From Telluria mixta (lineage in GTDB: Bacteria; Pseudomonadota; Gammaproteobacteria; Burkholderiales; Burkholderiaceae_D): a DNA stretch of 64,000 bases. The stretch covers positions 3,472,001 through 3,536,000 of the forward strand of contig NZ_CP119520.1 of the NCBI RefSeq assembly GCF_029223865.1, given 5' to 3'. A model generated the notes under the pieces. It made no database searches, was not told where the DNA came from, and worked only from the letters and a program-made list of their open reading frames with translations. Positions 25,049-32,841 of this stretch are shown here, in pieces (the first letter of the stretch is position 1; each line of letters starts with the position of its first letter). The translations under genes and the position numbers were made by a program.

Positions 25049-26455
25049 TCAGCCTTTCGTGCGCGGGTGCAGCCGCGCAAAGCTGATCGCAGCACCCAGC
25101 AGCGCGATGGCCGCCGCCGCTGCCAGCGCATACGTCGTGCCGCGGTGCTCCGACAGCACGAGGCAGCCCGCCACCAGCGCGGCCCCGCAGGCCTGGCCCG
25201 TCAGGCGCGCCGTGGCCACGATGCCGCTCGCGCCGCCGGCCCGTTCGCGCGGCGCGCTGCCCATGATCGCCTTCATGTTCGGCGCCTGGAACAGGCCGAA
25301 CCCGATGCCGCACACGGCCATGCGCCACGCGATGGCGACCGTGGACGGCGCGTCCGGCATCCACAGCAGCGCCGCCATGCCGGCGCACAGCACGAGCAGG
25401 CCGATCCCCGCCAGCAGCCCGGACTCGTAGCGGTCGGATAGCCGGCCGGAGATCGGGCCCATGATCCCGACCAGTACCGGCCAGGGCGTCAGCAGGAAGC
25501 CCGTCTCGACGGGCGAACGGCCGAGCACCTGCTCAAAGTGGAAGGGCAGGGCGACGAACGCGAGGCTCTGGACGGCGAACGTGCACACGGCCGTCAGCGC
25601 CGACAGCGCGAACAGCGGCCGCGCCAGCAGGTCCGTCGGCAGGATCGGCGCCGCATGCCCGTGCTGGCGCCGCAACAGCAGCACGAAGCACGCGATCGTG
25701 GCCGCTGCTTCCAGCCCCAGGCGCGCGGGCGACACGCCATGCGCGGCATCGCCCAGCAACAGGATCAGGAAGCCGAACGCGCCCACGTTGCACAGCGCAG
25801 CGCCGGCGTCGAAGCCGTGTTTGCCGCGCGTGTTGTCGGGCAGGACGCGGCGGGCGAGCACGAACGCCGCCGCGCCGATCGGCACGTTGATGGCGAACAG
25901 CCACGGCCACGAGGCCAGCGCCAGGATCAGCGACGCGAACGTGGGGCCGACGGCGAACGCCACCGCCACGACGAGGGCGTTCAGGCCGAAGCCCTGGCCC
26001 TGCAGATGCGCCGGATAGATGGCGCGCATCATCGCCGTCGTCACGCCCATCAGGGCGGCGGCCCCGAGGCCCTGCAGCAGGCGCGCGCCCACCAGCAGCG
26101 GCAGGTTCCACGCCAGCGCACATAACAGGGAGGCCACCGTGAACAGCGCCAGGCCGGCCGTGGCGACGCGCCGGTAGCCGACGCGCTCGCCCAGCGCCGC
26201 GAACGGCAGCAGCGTGGCAACCATCGCCAACTGATAGATGTTGACGATCCACACGGAGGCGGCGGCGCCGGCGTGCAGTTGCCGGGCCAGCTCGGGCAGG
26301 GCCGTGTTGGCGATCGCCGTGTCCAGCGACGCCATCGATACGCCCGTCATCAGGGCCAGCATCGCCCAGCGGCGGCGCGCCGCGGGCAGGCCGTCGGCAG
26401 GAGAGTGTGCCGCGTCACCGGACATGGCGCCGCGGGTCAGAACAGTTTCCGTCAT
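25049..26455 (-). CDS. MFS drug/proton antiporter, DHA2 (EmrB/QacA-like) family
   Basis: A 468-residue transporter with about fourteen predicted helices. The first helix region MASLDTAIANTALPELARQL and the VGARLLQGLGAAALMG motif are typical of DHA2 exporters. ATG 26455 is preferred because it lies one base after the upstream gene's stop (TGATATG), giving tight coupling with the TauD-like dioxygenase. The pairing suggests the exporter removes a compound made or modified by the dioxygenase. The substrate is unknown. Its 3' end converges with tssK, leaving 13 bp between stops. Confidence 0.85.
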   Translation of the reverse strand: MTETVLTRGAMSGDAAHSPADGLPAARRRWAMLALMTGVSMASLDTAIANTALPELARQLHAGAAASVWIVNIYQLAMVATLLPFAALGERVGYRRVATAGLALFTVASLLCALAWNLPLLVGARLLQGLGAAALMGVTTAMMRAIYPAHLQGQGFGLNALVVAVAFAVGPTFASLILALASWPWLFAINVPIGAAAFVLARRVLPDNTRGKHGFDAGAALCNVGAFGFLILLLGDAAHGVSPARLGLEAAATIACFVLLLRRQHGHAAPILPTDLLARPLFALSALTAVCTFAVQSLAFVALPFHFEQVLGRSPVETGFLLTPWPVLVGIMGPISGRLSDRYESGLLAGIGLLVLCAGMAALLWMPDAPSTVAIAWRMAVCGIGFGLFQAPNMKAIMGSAPRERAGGASGIVATARLTGQACGAALVAGCLVLSEHRGTTYALAAAAAIALLGAAISFARLHPRTKG

Positions 26456-26456
26456 A

Positions 26457-27476
26457 TCAGTCCTTGGCCACTCCCGAGGGACCGATGCGCTCGGCGTTGG
26501 GCACATCCGAGATGCGGATGCGGATCAGGTGGCGGCGCTCGTCCGTGTACGTGGTGCGGCCGTGCAGCATGTGGTGGTTATCGACCAGCATCAGCGTATC
26601 GTCCGGCAGCTGTTCCTCGAAGCGCGCGGCGCCTTTCTCGACCACCTCGTTCATCAACGCCAGCGCGTCGCACAGGGCCGGCGTGGCCAGGTCGGGGCGG
26701 GCGTCGAGACCTTTCAGGATCGAGTCGTAGCGCCAGCGCATCGCGAAGCGTGGCGCCGGCTTCACGCTGTAGCGCGACGCGGCCCGGGTGACCGGTCCGA
26801 ACACGGGGGCCACGTGGACCTCGACGGTTTCCTCGCCCGCCGCGTACACGGCCGGCACGCGGAACGGCACCGGCGTGGTGCTGAGCAGCTCGAACGCGGC
26901 GCGCCCCGCTTCGGTGCGCTGCAGCGCGTCGTAGATGTCGTCGCCGTCGACCAGCAGCGACTTGCCGCCGTCGCAGCGCGCGGCGTGCACCACGTACAGG
27001 ACGAACTGCTCCTCGGGCATCGGGTAGAACGACGAATCCGTGTGCATGTCGGCGTTGCCGACGCGCTCGGAAAACGTCGTGAAGCGGCTGCCGCCTTCCG
27101 CGGCTGGCTTGGCGCGCACGTCCCACGCGACGCGGCCGGTGCGCTGGTCCGTCGAGGTGGGATAGCCGAGCATCAGGGTCAGCGCGTACAGGGCCGCGTT
27201 GCGGCGTTCTTCCGGCAGTCCGGCCAGGCCGAGGTTATGAATCACCGCACCGTGCGTGCGCAGGCCGAGTAATCCTTCGGTGAAATGGGCCAATACCGGA
27301 ACGCGCCCCAATTCGGTGCGCAATTGCACTTCATTGGGATGTGCGTAAAAGCCGTTCCCATTAAAACTATCGAATTGTTTCAACAGGATTTCGAGAATGG
27401 AATCGAGGTCGGTATTCCAGTCGATTGCAGCGTTGGCGAATACGATTTTGCCAATGCGGGAAATGGATGTGAGCAT
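26457..27476 (-). CDS. TauD/TfdA-like Fe(II)/2-oxoglutarate dioxygenase
   Basis: A 339-residue oxygenase of the clavaminate-synthase-like fold. The metal triad is visible as H145 and D147 in NADMHTDSSF and H305 in NHHMLHGRTTY. An Arg-rich strand RRHLIRIRI supplies the 2-oxoglutarate-binding Arg. Such enzymes hydroxylate or desaturate small substrates, including secondary-metabolite precursors, taurine or herbicides. The first 60 codons are AT-rich compared with the rest. The start ATG 27476 has GGAG 8 nt upstream. It is followed by an exporter gene in a two-gene unit. Confidence 0.82.
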   Translation of the reverse strand: MLTSISRIGKIVFANAAIDWNTDLDSILEILLKQFDSFNGNGFYAHPNEVQLRTELGRVPVLAHFTEGLLGLRTHGAVIHNLGLAGLPEERRNAALYALTLMLGYPTSTDQRTGRVAWDVRAKPAAEGGSRFTTFSERVGNADMHTDSSFYPMPEEQFVLYVVHAARCDGGKSLLVDGDDIYDALQRTEAGRAAFELLSTTPVPFRVPAVYAAGEETVEVHVAPVFGPVTRAASRYSVKPAPRFAMRWRYDSILKGLDARPDLATPALCDALALMNEVVEKGAARFEEQLPDDTLMLVDNHHMLHGRTTYTDERRHLIRIRISDVPNAERIGPSGVAKD

Positions 27477-27725
27477 GTCAAGAACTCCAAAAGTTGCCGT
27501 AGGGTAAGTTTTTAAATTCTAAAAGATGCCAGTGTCTTTTCGCAATCTAATTTGCGATTTTTAAATATCCTTATGCAGAAATGTTACGTTCTGAAATTAA
27601 GAACGAGGTGTCGCAAAAACTCGACAAGAGTGAAAAAGAGGGATGTGTAGACAACTCATGTGCGTTATCATGGTTGACGTACGGAAACATTGTAACATGC
27701 AGGTCAACATATTAAAACGGTCAAC
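27477..27725. promoter_or_regulatory. AT-rich region upstream of chemoreceptor with GGTCAACAT repeats
   Basis: This 249-bp divergent gap is clearly AT-rich and holds no gene. GGTCAACAT occurs at 27702-27710 and again at 27719-27727, the second overlapping the chemoreceptor ATG. GTTGAC at 27673-27678 is an inverted copy of the core. Direct repeats over the start suggest a repressor site or translational control. Confidence 0.4.
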
Positions 27726-29336
27726 ATGAGATATTTATCAAGCTTGCGCCTCGCTACCAAATTGGGAATTGCATTTGCCGCTGTCCTTGCGTTAACCGCG
27801 CTCGTTGGCAGTGTCGCAATATGGCAATTAGCACAAGTTAATGACACCTCGATGAAATTGTCGTCGCACTGGATGCCCGGCATTCGCGTTATCGAGGACA
27901 TCAAATCGCAGATCGCGCGTATTAGAACGCGCGAATTGCAATACATTATTTCCACCGAACAGGCGGAAATGGATAAATACGACAAGGTCATCGCAAAAGA
28001 CCTCGATGACCTTCGCAAAATGCAGGGCGATTACGTGAAACTGCTCGAATCGACCGAGGAAAAGCAGATGTACGCGCAGTTGCTGGAGATGTGGGACCGC
28101 TACATGGCGGAAGACGCCAGGATCCGCGCGGCGGCCCGCGCGGGCGATGCCGACCTGGCCAAGAAGCTGATCCGCGGCGAGTCGAACAAGCTGATCGTCG
28201 CGCTGCGGGGCCACGTCGACAAGATCGTCGACATGTACACGGAAGGCGGCCGCGCCGCGGCGGTCGAGGGCAATGCGCGCTACACGGCGTCGCGCATGTG
28301 GATCGTGTCGCTCGTGCTGGGCAGCGTCGTGCTGGGCGCGGCCGGCGCCGCGTTCATCACGGGCTGGCTGATGCGCCGCCTTGGCGGCGAGCCGGATTAC
28401 GCCACCGAGATCGTCGCGCGCATCGCCGCCGGCGACCTGTCGGTGCGGGTCGACACGCGCGCAGGCGACGATTCGAGCCTGTTGTTCGCGATGAAATCCA
28501 TGCGCGACAACCTGGCAAAGATCGTCGGCGACGTGCGCGGCGCGACGGCGACGATCTCGCAGGCCTCCGACGAAATCGCCGGTGGCAACCTCGACCTGTC
28601 GTCGCGCACGGAACAGCAGGCCAGCTCGCTGGAAGAGACGGCCGCCTCGATGGAGCAGCTGACGTCGACCGTGAAGCAGAACGCCGACCACGCCGGCCAG
28701 GCGAACGCGCTGGCCGACACGGCGGCCGGCGTCGCCCAGAAGGGCAGCGCGGCCGTGGCGCGCGTCGTCGACACGATGGGCTCGATCCACGCGTCGTCGC
28801 AGAAGATCGTCGACATCATCGCCGTGATCGACGGCATCGCGTTCCAGACGAATATCCTGGCGCTGAACGCGGCCGTGGAAGCGGCACGCGCGGGCGAGCA
28901 GGGACGCGGCTTCGCCGTCGTCGCGACGGAAGTGCGCAATCTCGCCCAGCGTTCGGCCGCGGCCGCGAAGGAAATCAAGGAACTCATCGGCAGCTCGGTG
29001 CAGCAGGTCGAGGCGGGCAACGTGCTCGTCACCGAAGCGGGTGCGACGATGACCGAGGTCCTTGGCAGCGTGCAGCGCATGCACGCGATCATGGCCGAGA
29101 TCAGCCACGCGAGCCGCGAACAGAGCGCCGGCATCGAGCAGGTGAACCAGGCCATCACGCAGATGGATACGGTGACCCAGCAGAACGCTGGGCTCGTGCA
29201 GCAGGCGGCCCACACGGCCCAGAGCCTGCAGGAACAGGCGGCCGCGCTGGGGCAGCTGGTCAGCGTGTTCCGTCTCGAGGCGTTCGAGGCGCCGCAACCA
29301 TCCGCACGGCGCGCGGGCCTGATGCTCGCGCGTTAA
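27726..29336 (+). CDS. Methyl-accepting chemotaxis protein with four-helix-bundle sensor
   Basis: A 536-residue chemoreceptor. TM1 (about 12-35) and TM2 (about 191-211) bracket a periplasmic four-helix-bundle ligand domain, followed by HAMP (about 213-268). The cytoplasmic coiled coil contains the signalling tip [36 protein letters not shown] and several Gln/Glu methylation sites such as [20 protein letters not shown]. It senses small molecules and steers CheA. No che or other motility regulator is nearby. The gene ends in a bidirectional terminator. Confidence 0.95.
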   Translation: MRYLSSLRLATKLGIAFAAVLALTALVGSVAIWQLAQVNDTSMKLSSHWMPGIRVIEDIKSQIARIRTRELQYIISTEQAEMDKYDKVIAKDLDDLRKMQGDYVKLLESTEEKQMYAQLLEMWDRYMAEDARIRAAARAGDADLAKKLIRGESNKLIVALRGHVDKIVDMYTEGGRAAAVEGNARYTASRMWIVSLVLGSVVLGAAGAAFITGWLMRRLGGEPDYATEIVARIAAGDLSVRVDTRAGDDSSLLFAMKSMRDNLAKIVGDVRGATATISQASDEIAGGNLDLSSRTEQQASSLEETAASMEQLTSTVKQNADHAGQANALADTAAGVAQKGSAAVARVVDTMGSIHASSQKIVDIIAVIDGIAFQTNILALNAAVEAARAGEQGRGFAVVATEVRNLAQRSAAAAKEIKELIGSSVQQVEAGNVLVTEAGATMTEVLGSVQRMHAIMAEISHASREQSAGIEQVNQAITQMDTVTQQNAGLVQQAAHTAQSLQEQAAALGQLVSVFRLEAFEAPQPSARRAGLMLAR

Positions 29337-29338
29337 AC

Positions 29339-29366
29339 AAAACGGCAGCCCGCGGGCTGCCGTTTT
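29339..29366. terminator. Bidirectional terminator between chemoreceptor and tal
   Basis: AAAACGGCAGCCCG (29339-29352) is perfectly complementary to CGGGCTGCCGTTTT (29353-29366). This gives a 28-bp palindrome with a T run on the plus strand and an A run on the other side. It serves the plus-strand chemoreceptor and the minus-strand transaldolase. Confidence 0.85.
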
Positions 29367-29387
29367 CAGTTGCGCGGTCCGTGCGGA

Positions 29388-30317
29388 TCAGCGCATCTCT
29401 TCGATCATTTTCTTCAGCTTGCCGGAGTCGGCGCAGAACGCGCGGATGCCTTCGGCCAGCTTTTCGGTCGCCATCGCGTCTTCGTTCAGCATGAAGCGGA
29501 ACGTCTTTTCGTCGAGGGCGATCTTTTCGATATCCGCGTTCGCGTCAGCCACCAGCTTGCGCTCGACGGTGCCTTCGGTGTCGGCCAGCTTCTGCAGCAG
29601 GTCCGGCGAGATGGTCAGCAGGTCGCAACCGGCCAGTTCCAGGATCTGCGACGTGTTGCGGAAGCTCGCGCCCATCACCTCGGTCTTGTAGCCGAACTTG
29701 CGGTAGTACTGGTAGATGCGCTTGACCGACTGCACGCCCGGATCGTCCGCGCCCTGGTAGTCGGTGCCCGTGGATTTCTTGTACCAGTCGTAGATGCGGC
29801 CGACGAACGGCGAGATCAGCTGCACGCCCGCTTCGGCGCAGGCGACGGCCTGGCACAGCGAGAACAGCAGCGTGAGGTTGCAGCGGATGCCGTCCTTCTC
29901 GAGGATCTCGGCGGCGCGGATGCCTTCCCACGTCGACGCGATCTTGATCAGCACGCGCGAGCGCTGGATGCCCGCCGCTTCGTACAGGGCGATCAGTTCG
30001 CGGCCCTTGGCGACGGTCGCTTCCGTGTCGAACGACAGGGCGGCGTCGATTTCGGTCGAGACGCGGCCCGGCACGAACTTCAGGATCTCGGTGCCGAACG
30101 CGATCAGCAGGCGGTCGACGATTTCCTCGGTCGACGCGTTCGGGAAGTCGGCGATGGTCTTTTCCAGCAGCGGACGGTATTCCGGCTTCTGGACGGCCTT
30201 CAGGATCAGCGACGGATTCGTCGTCGCATCCTGCGGCGCGTAGGCCTTGATCGATTGGAAATCGCCGGTGTCGGCGACGACGGTCGTGTACTGCTTGAGC
30301 TGTTCGAGTTGGTTCAT
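29388..30317 (-). CDS. tal: Transaldolase (pentose phosphate pathway)
   Basis: A 309-residue transaldolase that exchanges a dihydroxyacetone unit between sedoheptulose-7-phosphate and glyceraldehyde-3-phosphate. The Schiff-base K125 lies in [10 protein letters not shown], preceded by [12 protein letters not shown] and followed by [18 protein letters not shown]. The length is that of the classical subfamily. It is a single gene ending at the shared terminator. It complements rpiA further right and the zwf block, although it is not in their operon. Confidence 0.96.
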   Translation of the reverse strand: MNQLEQLKQYTTVVADTGDFQSIKAYAPQDATTNPSLILKAVQKPEYRPLLEKTIADFPNASTEEIVDRLLIAFGTEILKFVPGRVSTEIDAALSFDTEATVAKGRELIALYEAAGIQRSRVLIKIASTWEGIRAAEILEKDGIRCNLTLLFSLCQAVACAEAGVQLISPFVGRIYDWYKKSTGTDYQGADDPGVQSVKRIYQYYRKFGYKTEVMGASFRNTSQILELAGCDLLTISPDLLQKLADTEGTVERKLVADANADIEKIALDEKTFRFMLNEDAMATEKLAEGIRAFCADSGKLKKMIEEMR

Positions 30318-30359
30318 GATGCGGGGGAGAGAAAGGTTAGGCGGCTATTGTATCCGGAA

Positions 30360-30857
30360 TCAGCAGTCGGTCGCCTCGAGAAACGCCGCCACCATGGCCT
30401 CCAGCCCGGCCTTGTCTTCATCCGAAAAGCGGTCGAGCAGCGGGCTGTCGATATCGAACACGCCCACCAGCTTCCCGTTCTTGACGAGCGGGATAACGAT
30501 TTCCGAATTCGACGCCGAATCGCACGCGATGTGGCCGGGGAACGCGTGCACGTCCGGCACGACGATGGTTTCGCGCTTGACGGCCGTCGTGCCGCACACG
30601 CCGCGGCCGAACGGGATGCGGGCGCAGGCCGGCTTGCCCTGGAACGGGCCGACGAGCAGGTCCTCGCCGTTACCCGATTTCGCGGGCACGGTGAGGTAAA
30701 AGCCCGCCCAGTTCAGGTCGGCCAGCGTGTCGTAGACGAGCGCCGAGAATTGCGACGCGTTGGCGGTGAGGTCGCGCTCGCCCTCGAGGACGCTGGCGAC
30801 CTGGCGTACCAGCAGGTCGTAGTCGGGGCGGGTGCTGCGTTCGGGATTGATGTGCAT
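30360..30857 (-). CDS. msrC: Free methionine-(R)-sulfoxide reductase (GAF-type MsrC)
   Basis: A 165-residue GAF-domain reductase that repairs free methionine-R-sulfoxide. Three Cys (C78 in KPACARI, C88 in GVCGTTA, C112 in HIACDSASNSEI) have exactly the 10- and 24-residue spacing I know for the Escherichia coli enzyme. The resolving and catalytic Cys are therefore kept. ATG 30857 (MHINPER) is chosen over a distant upstream start because the GAF fold begins there. It is 42 bp upstream of tal in the same direction and may share its transcript. Confidence 0.92.
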   Translation of the reverse strand: MHINPERSTRPDYDLLVRQVASVLEGERDLTANASQFSALVYDTLADLNWAGFYLTVPAKSGNGEDLLVGPFQGKPACARIPFGRGVCGTTAVKRETIVVPDVHAFPGHIACDSASNSEIVIPLVKNGKLVGVFDIDSPLLDRFSDEDKAGLEAMVAAFLEATDC

Positions 30858-30903
30858 GGCGGACGATGCTGCGTTGTCGAAAATGCGTATTTTACGGCAG
30901 TAA

Positions 30904-30960
30904 AAATAGATTGTGCTTGACATCTATTTGCGAAAATGGATTATGATTGACATCCATTTT
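30904..30960. promoter_or_regulatory. Two palindromic operators upstream of a TetR gene
   Basis: AAATAGAT (30904-30911) and ATCTATTT (30922-30929) form one palindrome with a 10-nt spacer. AAAATGGAT (30933-30941) and ATCCATTTT (30952-30960) form a second with the same spacer. The spacers end in the same TTGAC, and the two units are a 29-bp direct repeat. The second ends 10 bp before the TetR ATG, so the regulator probably represses its own gene. TTGACA at 30917-30922 may act as -35. Confidence 0.6.
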
Positions 30961-30970
30961 GGAGGAAACC

Positions 30971-31536
30971 ATGCGAGTCAATCGAATCCAGGCGGAGGAA
31001 AACCGCCAGGCCGTCATCGACGCCGCCAGCCGCCTGTTCCGCGAGCGCGGCTTCGACGGCGTCGGCCTCGCCGAGCTGATGGCCGCGGCCGGCCTCACGC
31101 ACGGCGCGTTCTACAAGCAGTTCAAGTCCAAGGACGACCTGATCGCCCAGGCCTGCGACCGCGCGCTGGAGACCGGCATCGACGGCTGGCGCCGCGCGGC
31201 GGCGGACGCGGGGGGAGCGCGTACGCGGCCCTCGTGCGCCGCTACCTGACGCCCGGTCACCGCGGCCGCGTGGGCTCGGGCTGCGTCATCGCCTCCCTCG
31301 GCCCGGACGCGGCCCGCCACGGCCCGGAACTGCCGCGCCACTTCGAGGCGGGCGTCAAGGCCTTCGTCGACATCCTTGGTGACGCCATGCTCAGGAAGCA
31401 CCCGGACGCGACGCCGGACGACGCGCTCGCCGCATTCGCCACGATGGTCGGCGCCCTCGTGCTGGCGCGGTCCGTCGACGACGACGCCTACGCCCACCGC
31501 ATCCTCGACGCGGCCACGGCCCGTCTTCTCGACTAA
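30971..31536 (+). pseudogene. TetR-family regulator, broken by a one-base frameshift
   Basis: ATG 30971 follows GGAGGAAACC and opens a TetR protein: VIDAASRLFRERGFDGVGL and LTHGAFYKQFKSKDDL are the helix-turn-helix. The frame ends at 31249 after a shift in a G6 run at 31210-31215. In another frame the same protein continues YAALVRRYLTPGHRGRVGSG and ends LDAATARLLD at 31536. One extra G would restore a 188-residue regulator. As given, the ligand-binding domain is lost. The G-run position makes sequencing error plausible. It probably controls the adjacent MFS gene (8 bp downstream) through the palindromes at 30904-30960. Confidence 0.75.
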
Positions 31537-31544
31537 GGACTCCC

Positions 31545-32840
31545 ATGCTTTCCACTTCTCTCGCCCAGTGGATGGGCCGCCGCGGCCTCCACTACGGCTG
31601 GCTCGTCGCCGCCATCACCTTCCTGACGGCGCTGTCGTCCTCCGCCGCGCTCGGCCTGCCGGGCGCGCTGCTGAAACCCCTGAGCCAGGAATTCGGCTGG
31701 ACCGTCGACCAGATCTCGTCGGCGCTCGCCGTGCGCTTCGCCCTGTTCGGCCTGATGGGACCCTTTTCCGCGCTGCTGATGGAACGCTTCGGCCTGCGCA
31801 ACGTGATGGTGACGGCGCTGGCGGTCATCGCGGCAGGCCTCGGTCTCGTGCGCCAGATGACGGATTTCTGGCAGCTCGTGCTGCTGCTGGGCGTGATGCT
31901 GGGGATCGGTTCCGGCATGACGGCGCTGGTGCTCAACGCCGTCGTCGCCAACCGCTGGTTCGAACAGCGCCGCGGCCTCGTGATGGGTCTACTCACGGCC
32001 AGCTCGGCGACGGGCCAGCTCGTGTTCCTCCCGGTCGGCACGTGGCTGATCGAGCATGGCGGCTGGCGCATGGCGCTGCTCCCCGTGATGGCCAGCTGCG
32101 CGCTCGTGGCCATCCTCGCGCTGCTGTTCGTGCGCGACCATCCGCAGGAACTGGGCCTTGCACCCTATGGCGGCGACACGTCCGTCAAACCCGTCGTGCC
32201 GGCGCGCGCACCGGTCTCGATCCGCACCCCGTTCACGACGCTGGCCAGCGTGCGCGCCGACCGCGTGTTCTGGGTGCTGTTCGGCAGCTTCTTCATCTGC
32301 GGCCTGTCGACGAATGGCCTGATCCAGACTCACTTCATTTCGCTGTGCGGCGATGCGGGCCTGGGCGCCGTCCCGGCTGCGTCCGTGCTGGCGATGATGG
32401 GCACGTTCGACCTCGTGGGCACGATCCTGTCGGGCTGGCTGTCCGACCGCTACGACAGCCGCTACCTGCTGTGCTGGTACTACGGCATGCGCGGGCTGTC
32501 GCTCGCGTGGCTGCCGTCGGCCGACTTCACGCTCACGGGCCTGACGCTGTTCGCCATGTTCTATGGCCTCGACTGGATCGCGACGGTGCCGCCGACCGTG
32601 AAGCTGGCCGCGCAGGCATGGGGCAAGCGCGCGCCGATGATCTTCGGCTGGGTCTTCGCCGGCCACCAGCTCGGGGCGGCCGTCGCGGCCTACGGTGCGG
32701 GCCGTATCCGCACGATCGCGTTCACGTATTCGCCGGCCGTGTACACGGCGGCGGCGGCGTGCGGCGTCGCCGCGCTGATCGTGCTGCTGGCGCGGCGCCG
32801 CGCGGTTGCCGCCGTGCCGGTGGCGGAGGCGGTTAACTAA
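31545..32840 (+). CDS. MFS transporter (monocarboxylate/oxalate-formate-type)
   Basis: A 431-residue twelve-helix carrier. The start LHYGWLVAAITFLTALSSSA and LLMERFGLRNVMVTALAV are characteristic of the branch with oxalate:formate and monocarboxylate transporters. It directly follows the TetR regulator and probably shares its transcript, so it may be induced by the substrate that the regulator senses. It converges with the GH95 gene, with only one base between the stops. The substrate is unknown. Confidence 0.85.
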   Translation: MLSTSLAQWMGRRGLHYGWLVAAITFLTALSSSAALGLPGALLKPLSQEFGWTVDQISSALAVRFALFGLMGPFSALLMERFGLRNVMVTALAVIAAGLGLVRQMTDFWQLVLLLGVMLGIGSGMTALVLNAVVANRWFEQRRGLVMGLLTASSATGQLVFLPVGTWLIEHGGWRMALLPVMASCALVAILALLFVRDHPQELGLAPYGGDTSVKPVVPARAPVSIRTPFTTLASVRADRVFWVLFGSFFICGLSTNGLIQTHFISLCGDAGLGAVPAASVLAMMGTFDLVGTILSGWLSDRYDSRYLLCWYYGMRGLSLAWLPSADFTLTGLTLFAMFYGLDWIATVPPTVKLAAQAWGKRAPMIFGWVFAGHQLGAAVAAYGAGRIRTIAFTYSPAVYTAAAACGVAALIVLLARRRAVAAVPVAEAVN

Positions 32841-32841
32841 G

